Shown here: in pieces, positions 50,600-61,478 of the stretch
How positions within the stretch are numbered: the first letter of the stretch is position 1
How the letters are laid out: each line of letters starts with the position of its first letter
Assembly: GCA_022495995.1 (NCBI GenBank)
Contig: JAFEMH010001477.1
Span: 124,001-188,000 of the forward strand
Length of the DNA: 64,000 nt
Reading direction: 5' to 3'
DNA from: Adenophora triphylla var. japonica
Lineage: Eukaryota > Streptophyta > Magnoliopsida > Asterales > Campanulaceae
Program-made: the position numbers and the translations under genes
The notes under the pieces: generated by a model
Databases searched by the model: none
What the model was told of the DNA's origin: nothing
What the model saw: only the letters and a program-made list of their open reading frames with translations

Positions 50600-53500
50600 A
50601 AGAAGAAGAAGAAGAAGAAGAAGAAGAAGAAGAAGAAGAAGAAGAAGAAGAAGAAATCTTATGGCAAGAAGGGCCTAAAACCTGGGGATGTTTGTAGCTA
50701 TTGCAAGGAAATGGGACATTGGAAGACCGATTGTCCTAGGAAGAAGCGAGGCGAGCATCCTATTCATTCTGAAGCTAATGCTGCTGTAGTAGATAGTAGC
50801 ATTTCTGATGAGGATTATTCTCTAGTAACAAAAGAATCTGCACGACAATCAGATGCATGGATTCTTGACTCTGGAGCTTCTTACCATATTATTCCGAGTA
50901 GAGAGTGGTTTACAACTTATAAGCACGTAGATGGGGAAATATTCATATGACCAATAATGTAACTTGCAAGGTAGTTGGTATTAAATCTATCAAGCTGCAG
51001 ACTCATGATGGGAAATTCTGCACTTTGAACGATGTGAGACATGTTCCACTTATTACGAAGAATATGTTTTCTCTTAGTTAGCTAGACAGCAAAGGGATAC
51101 AGTTTCAAAGGTAAATATGGAGCAGTTTGTATTTGCAAAGGTTCTGAAGTGATTCTGAGAGACCTTAAGTGGGGCTCCTTGAATTTCCTTCAAGGTAGAC
51201 GCTTTTGGGGTCAGTATTGGTTGCATCATCTGAGGTGGTCAAGGAGGATATGACAAAGTTGTGGCATATTAGGCTTGGGCACATGAGTATCAGAGGGATA
51301 CAGATACTGGAAAATATTGGTCTTCTTTATGGACATAAGGTCAATTCCCTTAAGTTTTGTGAGCATTGTGTACTTGGGAAGATGCAGCGAAGCAAGTTTT
51401 CAAAGGGGGTTCATAGAACGAAAGGTAGTCTGGATTACATTCACTCAGATTGTTGGGGACCTTCACGTCAGGAATCATTGAGGGTCACATCTATTTCTTG
51501 TCTATGATTGATGACTACTCGAGGAAGACTTAGGTTATTATTATGAAGCACAAGAGTGAGGCTCTCATAAATTTCAGACAGTGGAATACATTAGTGGAGA
51601 ATCAGACAGGAAAGGAGATCAAGAGACTCCAAACAGATAATGGGTTAGAGTTTTGTAGTACTGAGTTTGATGAGTTTTATAAAGAAGTATGGATTTCTAG
51701 ACATCTCATTATCAGGGGTACACCACATCAGAATGGTGTCGCAGAACGCATGAATCAGACATTGATGGCTAGAGCAAGGTGCATGCTCTACAATGCAGGG
51801 TTGTCTAAACGGTTCTGGGTAGAAGCGGTTAGTACAGCATGTTACTTGATAAATCGCGGACCTCACACAGGTATCGACCTCAGGTTCCCAATGAGATATG
51901 GTCAGGTAAACCTGTTAATTATTCTAATTTAATAGCTTTTAGTTTTACTGCTTATTATCATGTGGATGATGGGAGCTTGAATCGAGGGCTAGAAAAAGAG
52001 TTTTCATGGGTTATGAAGATGGTGTCAATCGATACAGAATTTGGTCTCCATCAAAGGGTAGGGTTATTATAAGCAGGAATGCCATCTTTGATAAAAATTA
52101 CGTGTTTAATCCTATTATAAGATATATGGTTGTATCAGGTATTGGTAGTGTTGCTAAACAGGTGGAGCTACAAGATATTACAGAGTTGAGCAGTCCACAG
52201 TCAGATGTTAATCAGGATCTAACTTCAAAGACGAAAGTACCAGACAGTTTATCACCTACTCCTGAAGAACATAGGTTAGATCAAGAGAGGTCTAGATGAG
52301 CTAATTTCAGGAAGCCTCCTGTGAGGTATGGTTTTGAAGACATGGTTTCTTATGCACTTCAGGTAAGTGGAGCCCAACCTTACGTAGCCAATCACTTTCA
52401 AGGAAGCAGTTACATGTTCAGTGTCTGCCCAGTGGCATGCAGCTATGCAAGATGAGATGGAGTCACTTCACAAGAATCATACATAGGAGTTAACCAAGAG
52501 GCCCAAAAGCAGAAAGATTTTTACTTGCAAGTGGGCTTTATTGAAAAGGAAGGTATGTCACCATCAGAGGGGGTCAATTATAAAGCTTGTGTGGTTGCTA
52601 GAGGTTTCACGCAGAGAGAAGGTATTGAATACAATGAGATTTTCTCACCTATAGTTAGACACACTTCGATCAGAATGCTATTAGCAATGGTGGCACATCA
52701 GGATTTGGAACTCGAGCAGCTAGATGTGAAAATAACTTTTCTACATGGAGAGTTGGAGGAGGAGATTTATATGACACAACCAAATGGGTTTTAGGTTCCT
52801 GGGAAAGAAGACTACATGTTTAAGTTAAAAAAAGTTCTTGTATAGGCTGAAATAGTCGCCTAGGCAGTGGTATACACGGTTTGACAGCCATATGGAAGAG
52901 ATTGGTTACATAAGGAGCCATGTATCATAATAGGTTGGTAGATGGTTTGACTATCTATTTGGTTATTTATGTTGACGATATGTTGATAGTTGCTGTCAAG
53001 AGTTTTGATATTCAGAAGTTGAAGGGTCTGCTATCTGTTGAGTTTGAGATGAAGGTTTTGGATGTAACAAAGAAAATTATGGGTATGGAAATCTACAGGG
53101 ATAAAAGCCAAAGAAATCTGTTCTTATCCCAGAAAGGTTACATCAAGAAAGTTTTAGAAAGGTTTTGCATTTTTATAGCATAGCTTATATATTCTTCGAG
53201 TGCAGCGAATGCACATCTGTTTGTTGTGTTTGCACCAAAATCATCTAAAAAGAAAAAGTATATGGCTCGAGTACCTAATGCTAGTGCAGTTGGTAGTTTG
53301 ATGTACACTATGGTTTGCACTAGACCGTATCTTGCACATGTTGTTAGTGTTGTAAGTATGTTCAAGGGGAATCATGGTAAGGAACATTGACAGGCAGTGA
53401 AGAGGATCTTAAGGTACCTTAGGGGTACATCTGATGTTGGTCTCATTTATAGAGGTGGTACATAATGTGCAGTTGAGAATTATTGTGATTCAGACTACTA

Positions 53501-53930
53501 TGGGGATGTTGATACGAGGAGATCTATGACCAGGTAGGTATTTACTCTTGGTGGGTCAGTTGTCAGTTGGAAGGCTAATTTGCAATCTAAAGTGACTTTG
53601 TCCACTATAGAAGCGGAGTACATAACACTGGCATAAGCTGCTAAGGATGTAATATGGCTAAAGGGTTTGATCAGTGACCACAGGTTACATCAGGACCAGG
53701 CTACAATATTTTATGACAGTTTGAGTGTAATATGTTTGGCCAAGAATCAAGTTTATCACGAAATGACCAAGCACATAGATGTGAGGTATCATTTTTCGAG
53801 AAGTGAGAAGCGGATTAAGGTGAAGAAAGTGGGTACTGGGGACAATCCAGCTGACATGTTCACGAAATCCGTTCCAACTAGCAAGTTCCAACATTGCTTG
53901 GACTTGCTAAATGTTCGCAGCTGTTAGACA
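49862..53930 (+). pseudogene. gag-pol: gag-pol of element H
   Basis: Gag starts with PIDKFDGNNSFSIWQTKMKA, has TAG at 49,984-49,986, then stays open to 50,565; a one-base shift near 50,540 leads into the poly-lysine stretch. Next come the CCHC knuckle CSYCKEMGHWKTDC (about 50,690-50,730), protease WILDSGASYHI (about 50,860), integrase LWHIRLGHMS with CEHC and DNGLEF/HQNGVAERM (51,260-51,760), reverse transcriptase QLDVKITFLHGE and YVDDMLIV (52,720-52,990), and an RNase H end [10 protein letters not shown] (about 53,770). Frames change several times and stops are common. The protein set would copy and integrate the element; this one cannot. Confidence 0.8.
50570..50653 (+). repeat. (AAG)28 microsatellite in gag, poly-lysine
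   Basis: 28 AAG codons plus one AAA give 29 consecutive lysines between the gag core and the zinc knuckle. Confidence 0.9.
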
Positions 53931-53980
53931 ACATCTGAGGTGGAAGGGGAGTTGTGATTATTGATTTGGAGCTCAAAGTC

Positions 53981-53992
53981 AAGGTGGAGATT
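53981..53992 (+). other. Polypurine tract of element H
   Basis: AAGGTGGAGATT directly before TGTTGGG of the 3' LTR, the usual copia layout. Confidence 0.75.
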
Positions 53993-54475
53993 TGTTGGGT
54001 TTGATGCATTTGAGGATTGAGGATGCCTAATCGTGGATCAAGACAAGCAAACATCGTGATTTCAAAGAATTTAGGTTTAGCACGACCGTGTTGTTTTTGG
54101 CATGACCGTGCGAAAGTTGCATGACCGTGCCAGCTCCAATGCATGATCGTGCCAGATGGTGTTTGCCAGATCCGATGGAGCACGACCGTGCAAACCAAAG
54201 GGCACGACCGTGCCAAACAAAGTTGCACGATCGTGCATGTCTAGGCGCACGACTGTGTCGTTGTGGTTTGGGTTGTGGGCCGACTGATTCAAAGAAGGAT
54301 TTGGAAAACCTTGCAGGGTTAGGAATAGGGTTGTATAAATACTCCCTTATTCCCTAACAATCAGAAGTAATTATAGTATGATAGGCATATAAATACTCCC
54401 CTCTTTCCAAATAATTAGAAGTAATTCTAGTATGATAGGCATATCAATAATTTTAGAGTTCAAGAAGTTCAGTTG
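53993..54475 (+). repeat. 3' LTR of element H, truncated
   Basis: Collinear with the 5' LTR to GAAGTTCAGTTG, then different sequence; about 215 bases of the 3' side are missing. An additional duplication of about 65 bases (AAATACTCCC..GATAGGCATAT) lies at about 54,335-54,450. Confidence 0.75.
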
Positions 54476-54883
54476 TCAATGGATAATGTGATCTTTCCCA
54501 TCAATAGTTCTCTAATAAAATTTTCACAAAATTACTTTTTATTTTTACTCCTACAAGTATAATTTAATTGAAATTTATACCCAAGAGTCAGAATTGGGGC
54601 TGAAATGCTCAACTCCGTATTACATCTTTCATAAATGAGTGATCTTTGGACAAATTAAACTATGTGAAATCCAACCTCATAGACAGACCACCTGTTTCCA
54701 TTGAAATCCTACACACTCCTTCTAAATGCTGTAAATTTTTATACAATTTTGTGGGTAAATAATTTGATGTATAGAAAATAATTGGGTTGAGATTGGAGGA
54801 AAGAACAATAGATGTGGCACATCTCGCTAGTGCTGAAATTCATTTACCATAGTTGGTTGAATTTGGTGTCCGAGGAGACCAAA
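54476..54883. other. Unrecognised AT-rich sequence
   Basis: No frame or repeat that I can support. Confidence 0.4.
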
Positions 54884-55037
54884 TCTCCTGTACCACATTG
54901 TGTACCACAAATGGTCCAACGGATATGCATCATTCCTGACATCATGATGATGCCGACCCTAATACCTCATATTCATTTAATCACCTGCGGTACACAATGA
55001 GATATTAAAAAGTGGTACAAGAGATTTGGTTTCGTGC
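54884..55037. mobile_element. Small fold-back element
   Basis: ACCAAATCTCCTGTACCAC at left is the inverse of GTGGTACAAGAGATTTGGT at right, with a further inner pair (GTGTACC/GGTACAC). Size about 150 bases; MITE of unknown family. Confidence 0.55.
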
Positions 55038-56592
55038 CGGAGGAAGGAAATTCTTTAAAGGAGGCTAAATCATTTTTCTAAATTAAAAAAGATGAAATAA
55101 GATGTGTTGTTTTTTCTATATAAATGAAATAAATAAGGGTAAGTTTCAATAAATTACACTAAATATTAAATTTTAAAATATTGATAATAACAATTTTTTA
55201 AGAAGTGGCTATTGCCACTGCATCTTTTCTTATCCATTGCATTCATCAATACAATTTAATCTCTTGGCTCAAATTTCCTTCAATCACTTTCTAATATTAT
55301 GGTATTTTCCTCTCTCTATCTTTTTTTTGGTAATATTGTTTTATCTTTCATATATTTCTTTTCAATCATACCAAGGAAAATAAACGTATAGTAACTTTTT
55401 ATAAAATGAATTATAAAATTAATAAAAAATATTGTAATGAAAGAGAATCATTCATCTTTCCTTAAGTTATTTTATAAATAAATTTCATAAATATATTACT
55501 TTAATTCAATAACATTTTATCTTGATTTTTTTTCTAAATGATTGAAATGAAGATTCCAAAATTGATAAATAAAATATGGAATTTCAAATTAGAAATTATG
55601 TATTTTAAGTATGAAATTTTAATTTTGAACTTATAAATGAATATTTTTTATGGTAGCATTACGATCCCAAATAAAAAATAATGTGAAAATAATTTTTTTC
55701 CTAAATAATAGAATAACCAATTTTATGACTTATATTGTCAATCCACCAATTAAAATTGTTGATTTAAATATTTTAATGTTTAACATTATAAATAAGAATG
55801 ATTTAATATATTAATATTACAATTAAAAATCTTGTTAAAACTGTGAAACTTTTCATATAGTAATTTCACAATTTTAGATGACACGCAAACTGACATTTTT
55901 AATTAAAATTGGTAGTGTTTTTTTAGGCAATTAAAATTGGCTGTGTTAAATAATAGAAACCTTTATTTTTCTATTGTCATGAATTTTTTTTACAATACTT
56001 ACTAATTTGTAATTTACTTTAAATAAAAATAATTGGTGAAACTAAAATAATTTGAAGAAGTAGATAAGTTTTAAAAATATGTTGTACAGTTCACAACATT
56101 GATAAATATTTTTAATGTTATGTAAAATTTCTTAAGGTCTTTTTTTTTTTTTTGAATAAAGTGTTATGAATCAGATATAATTTTATTTTGAAAAAATAAC
56201 GATAAAGCCATAGTAAAAATAAACAAAAATTACATGAAATGGAAAATTAAAAGATAATTTACTATTGAAATTTAATTTCTTATTGTACAAGATATATGCA
56301 TTTCAATGAAATCATAAATAATTAATATTTTTATTTGTAAATATATTGGATATTTCTAAAAATAACATAGTGGATATTTCTAAATAACTATATAGTGTAT
56401 AACAAAAAATTATAGTGGTAAAATCTATTATAGAATGCTTCATTATTTTCTTACAAAATTAAAAAATGCTTATGTCTATTTACAATAAAAAAGGATAATT
56501 TTGTCTAATTTTTAAACTTTATAGTGAAAAATTAAAAAGTGTATTGACAATATCCCTTTCCCGTTTTTTTTAATTATAGTTTGATTAACTCA
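55038..56592. other. AT-rich spacer, no gene
   Basis: Long AT-rich stretch with poly-A/T runs. No coding frame, element end or tandem array recognised. Confidence 0.5.
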
Positions 56593-56885
56593 TACTCCCT
56601 CCGTCCCACGTCAATGGACACCAACTTTATGGGTGTGGGAATTAAGGAAAAGTAAGAGAGAGAAAAAGTGAAAGAAAATGTTGTGAGTATGAAGAATTAA
56701 ATAGGAGAGAGAATGAGTGGGAGGAATAGTTAGGAGAGAGAATGTTGTGAGTGTAAAAGTGAAGTAGGAGAGAGAATGAGTGGAGGGAATAATGAATATT
56801 CTTTTCCATTTTGGGCAGTGTCCATTCACGTGGGACGTCCCAAAAAGAAAATAAATGTCCATATTCACGGGAAACGGAGGGAGTA
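56593..56885. mobile_element. Stowaway-type MITE 11
   Basis: CTCCCTCCGTCCCACGTCAA at left and CGGGAAACGGAGGGAG at right, TA-flanked; interior close to MITE 1. Confidence 0.85.
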
Positions 56886-56997
56886 AACTCTTGAGTAGCT
56901 ATGTCAATTTGGATTAAAGAAATGGGTAGATATATAAAGTTGTTTTTTGGTAGATGTGTGCACGTGCATCTTATCATATATTATCTTATTCTTATTG

Positions 56998-57262
56998 TAT
57001 ACTCCATTCATCTCGAAAAAATAAAAAAATTTATTTTGGGTGCTTCAATTAAAAATGCACACATTCAAAATCTAAACATTTTAATACTTATTTATTAATG
57101 AGACACACTTGTCATGATAAAAATAACTAGTAACTTACCATTTTCTATCCCGCTTTCTCTCTTCTATCTCAATTTTCATACTAACAATACTTAATAAACT
57201 ATATACTCAGTTTAATTCGTGTGTAAGATCAATTTATGCCTTTTCAAATAAGACGGATAGAA
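56998..57262. mobile_element. Diverged Stowaway-like sequence
   Basis: ATACTCCATTCATCTCG at left and ATAAGACGGATAGAATACG at right resemble decayed MITE ends, and the interior has TTTCTCTCTTCTATCTC. The element is doubtful. Confidence 0.3.
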
Positions 57263-57314
57263 TACGTGTATATTTTTCAACTTATTTTCTTTCTGAAAAT
57301 CTATTTGTTTCAGT

Positions 57315-57449
57315 TAATGCAATCAAATATCTACTTCGAAGTTCAAAAAAACCTTGGGATGCAGCCGACTTTTCAGCTTCTGATTGTGATGTTCGTAACG
57401 AAGTTAATTGCATTTGTGACAATACCACCAATATTTGCCACATAAACGC
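57315..57449 (+). pseudogene. Exon fragment of an LRR receptor-like kinase (LRR-VIII-2 type)
   Basis: After an acceptor-like TTGTTTCAG the plus strand reads VNAIKYLLRSSKKPWD, then SDCDVRNEVNCICDN and TTNICHINAM, ending at AAT|GTATGT. The pattern W..(S).. C ..NEVNC.C.....CH(V/I) matches the N-terminal exon of the LRR-VIII-2 kinases (At1g53430/At1g07650 group), just before the LRRs. No LRR or kinase exon follows within the window. Four cysteines and the CxC..CH spacing support the call. It is probably a captured or relocated fragment. Confidence 0.5.
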
Positions 57450-58423
57450 AATGTATGTATTTATTTCCTTCTCTTATTTTTCCATATTTTATTCTCAATA
57501 TGTTTATACTTTGTACTATTTTAAATCAAAGATAAGTTCAAAATTAAAATGTTATTTTATTATCTACTAACAATTACAAAAACTAAAACCACATCCATCC
57601 ACTGAAATCAACGCTGAATACATGGCAATACCTCGTACAAAATCAGCCTAAAACACTTGCTAACATCACCCTTCAATTATTACTGTCTCTGATTCAGTTT
57701 AATGTTATTAATTTGGCTTTACATGTAATTAATAAAAAGTAAATATTATAATTATGAAAAATAAACATAAAAAAGAAAGTTGATAAAAAATAGTAAGTGA
57801 GTTGTTTTTGTGACGGTGAAATTAACCCTTTCGATACCATGGTTTTCTCCTAGAATCTACATGTATTTAAACCAATTCAACAACTCAAAAATATTATATA
57901 ACTATTTAGCCTACAAATTACCCTTCCATCCTTTTATTTTCCCAAAATATGCTTATTTCCTAGTTAGGCTTTTCAAAAAGTTGATATTATGATCAAATAT
58001 TAATATCAATTTAATTATTTTCATAATTTTAAAAAAAAAATATTGATAAATTATTAAGTAATTTATAAATAATAATTTTTGAAATTTCATTAAAATGATA
58101 AAACTGATATTAATGTTTAGTTAAAATTCACTTGTATTGATCATCAAAAATCAAATGTGATCAAACAAATAAACGGAAGAAATAGCATTATTATTATTAA
58201 GTTGCCATTATCAATCAAGATTTTATTTTTATTTTTTTTATTTTTTTTATTTTTTTTTATTTTTTTTTATTTTTTTTATTTTTTAAAGCACGCTCAACTA
58301 CCTAAATTATTTAGTTTCCCTCTGTCCTCTTTGTACTGAAAGCTCACACAAAACAACCACAACCTCGAATGTCACAACCCCGCCCTTTTAAAAAAAAATA
58401 TAATGTGTATATATTATAAATTA
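57450..58423. other. AT-rich spacer with a T-rich microsatellite
   Basis: No gene. (ATTTTTTTT)n at about 58,220-58,286. Confidence 0.5.
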
Positions 58424-59660
58424 ACTAGTCTAACACCCGCGCATTAAATGCACGGTCATAAAATTTAGACAAATAATAGAAATTAAATTAAAAGAGTTAC
58501 TATTAGTATAAAGGTTAATTTAGAAAAATATTTTTTAAATAAAAGGTATTCAACAAAAATATATAATGACATTGAAACTTTTTCCATTCTATTAATTGAT
58601 TTATTGTTGAAAGGAGAAATAATAAATAATGAGAATATTGATATTTTAATCATGAAGTTAGTATAATAACTATTACAACTTGTGAAAAATTTAAAAGTGA
58701 CAAATATTTCAAACCAGATGGAGTATACTATATAATTATTAAATTTTAAAAAATCTTATAAGAACTAATAATAATTTTAAATTAATTGTTCCACCAGACA
58801 TACTATATATATTGGATTGGGACAAACTAAAGTGAAATGTATACTGCTATATGAAAAGTACATCAAGCTTTCACATACAAAACATCAAATACTTATATCC
58901 GTCTGTATTTCATAAATATGTTTACATATAAAGGACCCACTTTCTCGTATCTTGCATTCATAATTCTCTATGTCCAACGCGATGAGTCTATGTTTTGACA
59001 CCCATGTCCAAAAATTATAGTAGAATTGGTGCTTTTTTTCCTTAATTTTTTTTACAAACTTGTAACTTGTATTCGTGCTCTAATTAAATGAATTGACGAA
59101 CATGAAACATAATGGAGTAGTCGGAGTAATGGGATATTATTCCCACATCGTCTAGAAAGTAGGAATTGAAATGCTAGGAAATGGAGTAGTATATATTGAG
59201 AGGTTTTAGCATTTGAAAATCAATAGGGATATTAATACTACATCGTCTAGGAATTGAAAGGCTAGGAAATAGAGTAGTATATATTGAGAGGTCTTAGCAT
59301 TTGAATCCCAATAGGGATATTAATCCTACATCGTCTAATAATTGAAATTCTAGAAAATGGAGTAGCATATATTGAGAGACCATAGTCAAATGAGATATTA
59401 ATCCCACATGGTCTAGGAATTGAAATGCTAGAAAATGGAGTAGTATACATTGAGAGACTTTAGCATTTGAAAACCAAATGGTATCCCACATCGTCTAGAA
59501 ATTGAAATGCTAGAAAATAGAGTAGTATATAAGGGGTGTGTTTAGTAAATTACATTAGAGTGAATGAACCTAGTCTTTATTTAGTCTAGGGTCTAGTTTG
59601 AGCGGAAAAATTTGAGGTGTGTTGAAGTGCTTTGCACTTCATCCTTTATATATTTATAGA
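58424..59660 (-). mobile_element. Non-autonomous Helitron-like element 2
   Basis: On the minus strand it ends with a hairpin CCGTGCAT..ATGCGCGG, then GTGTTAGACTAGT at 58,424, followed by T. A possible 5' end is TCTATAAATATATAAAGG at 59,660, similar to element 1, though the preceding base is G and not A. It carries the promoter-like array at 59,141-59,533. The 3' end is well supported, the 5' end less so. Confidence 0.5.
59141..59533 (+). promoter_or_regulatory. Tandem array of five snRNA-type promoter modules (USE plus TATA)
   Basis: Each unit has TCCCACATCG or a one- or two-base variant (59,141; 59,236; 59,324; 59,402; 59,484) followed by a TATA-like TATATATT or variant (59,190; 59,278; 59,366; 59,444; 59,526). 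The gap between them is 39 bases in the first unit and 32 in the other four. TCCCACATCG is the core of the plant snRNA upstream element, and about 33 bases to TATA is the spacing of Pol II-type snRNA genes. Unit lengths are 78-95 bases. No snRNA follows; after the last unit comes TATATAAGGGGTGTG and ordinary sequence. Confidence 0.6.
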
Positions 59661-59845
59661 CTGGAGCCATTTTATTTTTAAAAGCACATATGGCATAAAA
59701 TCAATATCATTCATATATTTGGTGAAAATTTAGGAAAATACTCATTCCATTCAAAAATAAAATAATATTCTAATATGTTTACGATAAATTGAATTTTGTT
59801 TTCACACTCATTTTGGGACAGAGAAAGTTAAAAAATATAAAATAA

Positions 59846-60090
59846 TACTACCTCCGACCCAGATTAGACTTTTTAATTTGACTATACACGGTTATTAAAA
59901 AAAAGAAATATTATAAATATGAAAAGTAAAATATGAAATAGAAAATTGGTAGAAAATAGTAAATGAGTTGTTATTGTAATTGTAGCAAGTGAGTCTTATT
60001 TTCTATTTTGGGAATAAAAGAACTAAAGAATTTTAAACTGAAATAGACTAGAAATGAAAACAAGAACTTTAAAATCGGACGAGGAGAGTA
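59846..60090. mobile_element. Diverged Stowaway-type MITE 12
   Basis: CTACCTCCGACCC at left and GTCGGA-like CGGACGAGGAGAG at right, TA-flanked. Both ends have several mismatches to the family. Confidence 0.5.
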
Positions 60091-60203
60091 TTATTTAACC
60101 ATAAAATTAAAACTAACCCTTCCTTAATTAAATTTCTAAGCATCTTAACCCAATTACAAAAGCCTTTATTTTAACCTTACCCACCTCCCTTTTAAAAAAA
60201 TCC

Positions 60204-61062
60204 TAAGACCACATACGCAAGCGAATTTTTCCTTATTAAAAAGCCCTACGGGGTTGTTTGGTTCGATGGGAAAAAAGTGAAGATATAGAATGGTCAATAG
60301 AATTGAATTTCTAAAGGAATTGGAATGAAATTTAAGCTGGTCAAACCTTGTGTTTGGTTGGTACGGAATGAAATGGAATTGTCATTCAATTCCTTGACAA
60401 ATCATGTTTGGTTTGAATATACAAATTATAGGAATGAAATGAAAACATATAAAATGTCCAATTTACCTTTTTTTCAAAAAAATAATGAGTAAAAAAAAAA
60501 TTTGGGAGGGTAGTGGGGTAGGATAGGTAGGGATATGAAAAATGAGTAAATTTTTTTTTGGGGTGTGAGGGGGAGGGGGAGGTGGGCAGGTGGGTGGGGT
60601 AGCTACAAAAAATGATTAAATTTTTTTATTTTTGGTGGGGGTGGGTGGGTGGGGGTGGGGTAGGCAGGGTAGTTACAAAAAATGAGTAAAAAAAAAATTT
60701 TTTGGAGGGGGGGGGGGTAGGGCGGGGTGGGCGGGGTAGTTACAAAAATAATGAGTAAAATTTTTTTTTTTTGGGTGGTGGGTGGGGGGTAGGCAGGGGT
60801 AGAGGTGATTTGGGTTTGGGGATATTTTGGTCATAATTTTTTTTTACAATTTCATTCTCTAAAAAAATTATCATTCCTTCAATTTCTTGAAGGAATGCCC
60901 AATTCCTTCCATCAAAGGAATTTGTCATTCTGATGAAATGAAAAAATTTTAAAAATTTGAACCAAACATATCTAAGAAATTGGTCAAACATAATTGACCA
61001 TTCCATTTCCTCAGTCTAACACGAATCAAATGGGGCCTAAGACCACATACGCGAGCGAAAAT
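60204..61062. mobile_element. hAT-like MITE region with a G-rich array
   Basis: GGGGTTGTTTGGTTCG (about 60,249) and CGAATCAAATGGGGCC (about 61,021) look like inverted hAT MITE ends, and both sides carry GTTTGGTT/ACCAAAC text. The outer block CCTAAGACCACATACG stands on both sides (60,203 and 61,036). The target duplication is not resolved. Confidence 0.45.
60480..60815 (+). repeat. G-rich tandem array, possible G-quadruplex region
   Basis: Four to five units of about 70 bases: AATGAGTAAA, an A/T run, a G-rich tract such as GGGTGGGTGGGGGTGGGG, then TAGTTACAAAA. The G-tracts are on the plus strand. Confidence 0.75.
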
Positions 61063-61366
61063 TGATTCTAACTGGTTGAATGGTAAGAGAATTTTTGCTA
61101 AAATCCTAGCTAGCCAGTTTCTAGTTGAGGAAAGGGCTGAAGTTTTTAATTAGAGATGGTGAAATTCAAAAGTTTAAGCCAACAAACTCAACCCTACATT
61201 AAATTGGGAGAGTAAATACATAGTTATGGTAAATAAATGCAAGCGAGATTATTTAAATCTATATGAGATTATTATTTATTTTTTTTTTATATTTTTTTGA
61301 TATCTAGGTTTTCCAATTTCGCTGGACTATGAGATTATTTAAATCTATGTGAGATTATTTCAATCT
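61063..61366. other. AT-rich spacer, no gene
   Basis: Nothing recognised apart from two copies of TATGAGATTATTTAAATCTAT-like text (about 61,250 and 61,328). Confidence 0.4.
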
Positions 61367-61478
61367 ACTTCCTCCGTTCCAGAAAAGCTTACCCGTTTAC
61401 TGTTGAGAACGGAAAATAAGGAATAATGATATTAAAGTAGGAGTTGTGAGTGGGTAGGAGAGAGAATGAATGGAGAAT
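61367..61478. mobile_element. Truncated Stowaway-type MITE
   Basis: Left end CTTCCTCCGTTCCAG and interior GTAGGAGAGAGAATGAATGG are present; the right half is missing where the gypsy fragment begins. Confidence 0.6.

Larger units (their letters stand above)
49128..54475 (+). mobile_element. Element H: decayed Ty1/copia retrotransposon
   Basis: 5' LTR 49,128-49,787, primer site 49,791-49,800, gag-pol 49,862-53,930, polypurine tract 53,981-53,992, and a 3' LTR from 53,993 cut off at about 54,475. Domain order is gag, protease, integrase, reverse transcriptase, RNase H, as in copia. The sequence resembles Tork/Tnt1-type elements by inference. Many stops and frameshifts are present. Confidence 0.85.

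Noticed and set aside
58157..58339. Frame with Phe/Leu repeats
   Set aside because: It translates a T-rich microsatellite.
59141..59533. Set of snRNA genes
   Set aside because: The promoter-like parts are there, but no Sm site, snRNA body or 3'-box follows any unit.
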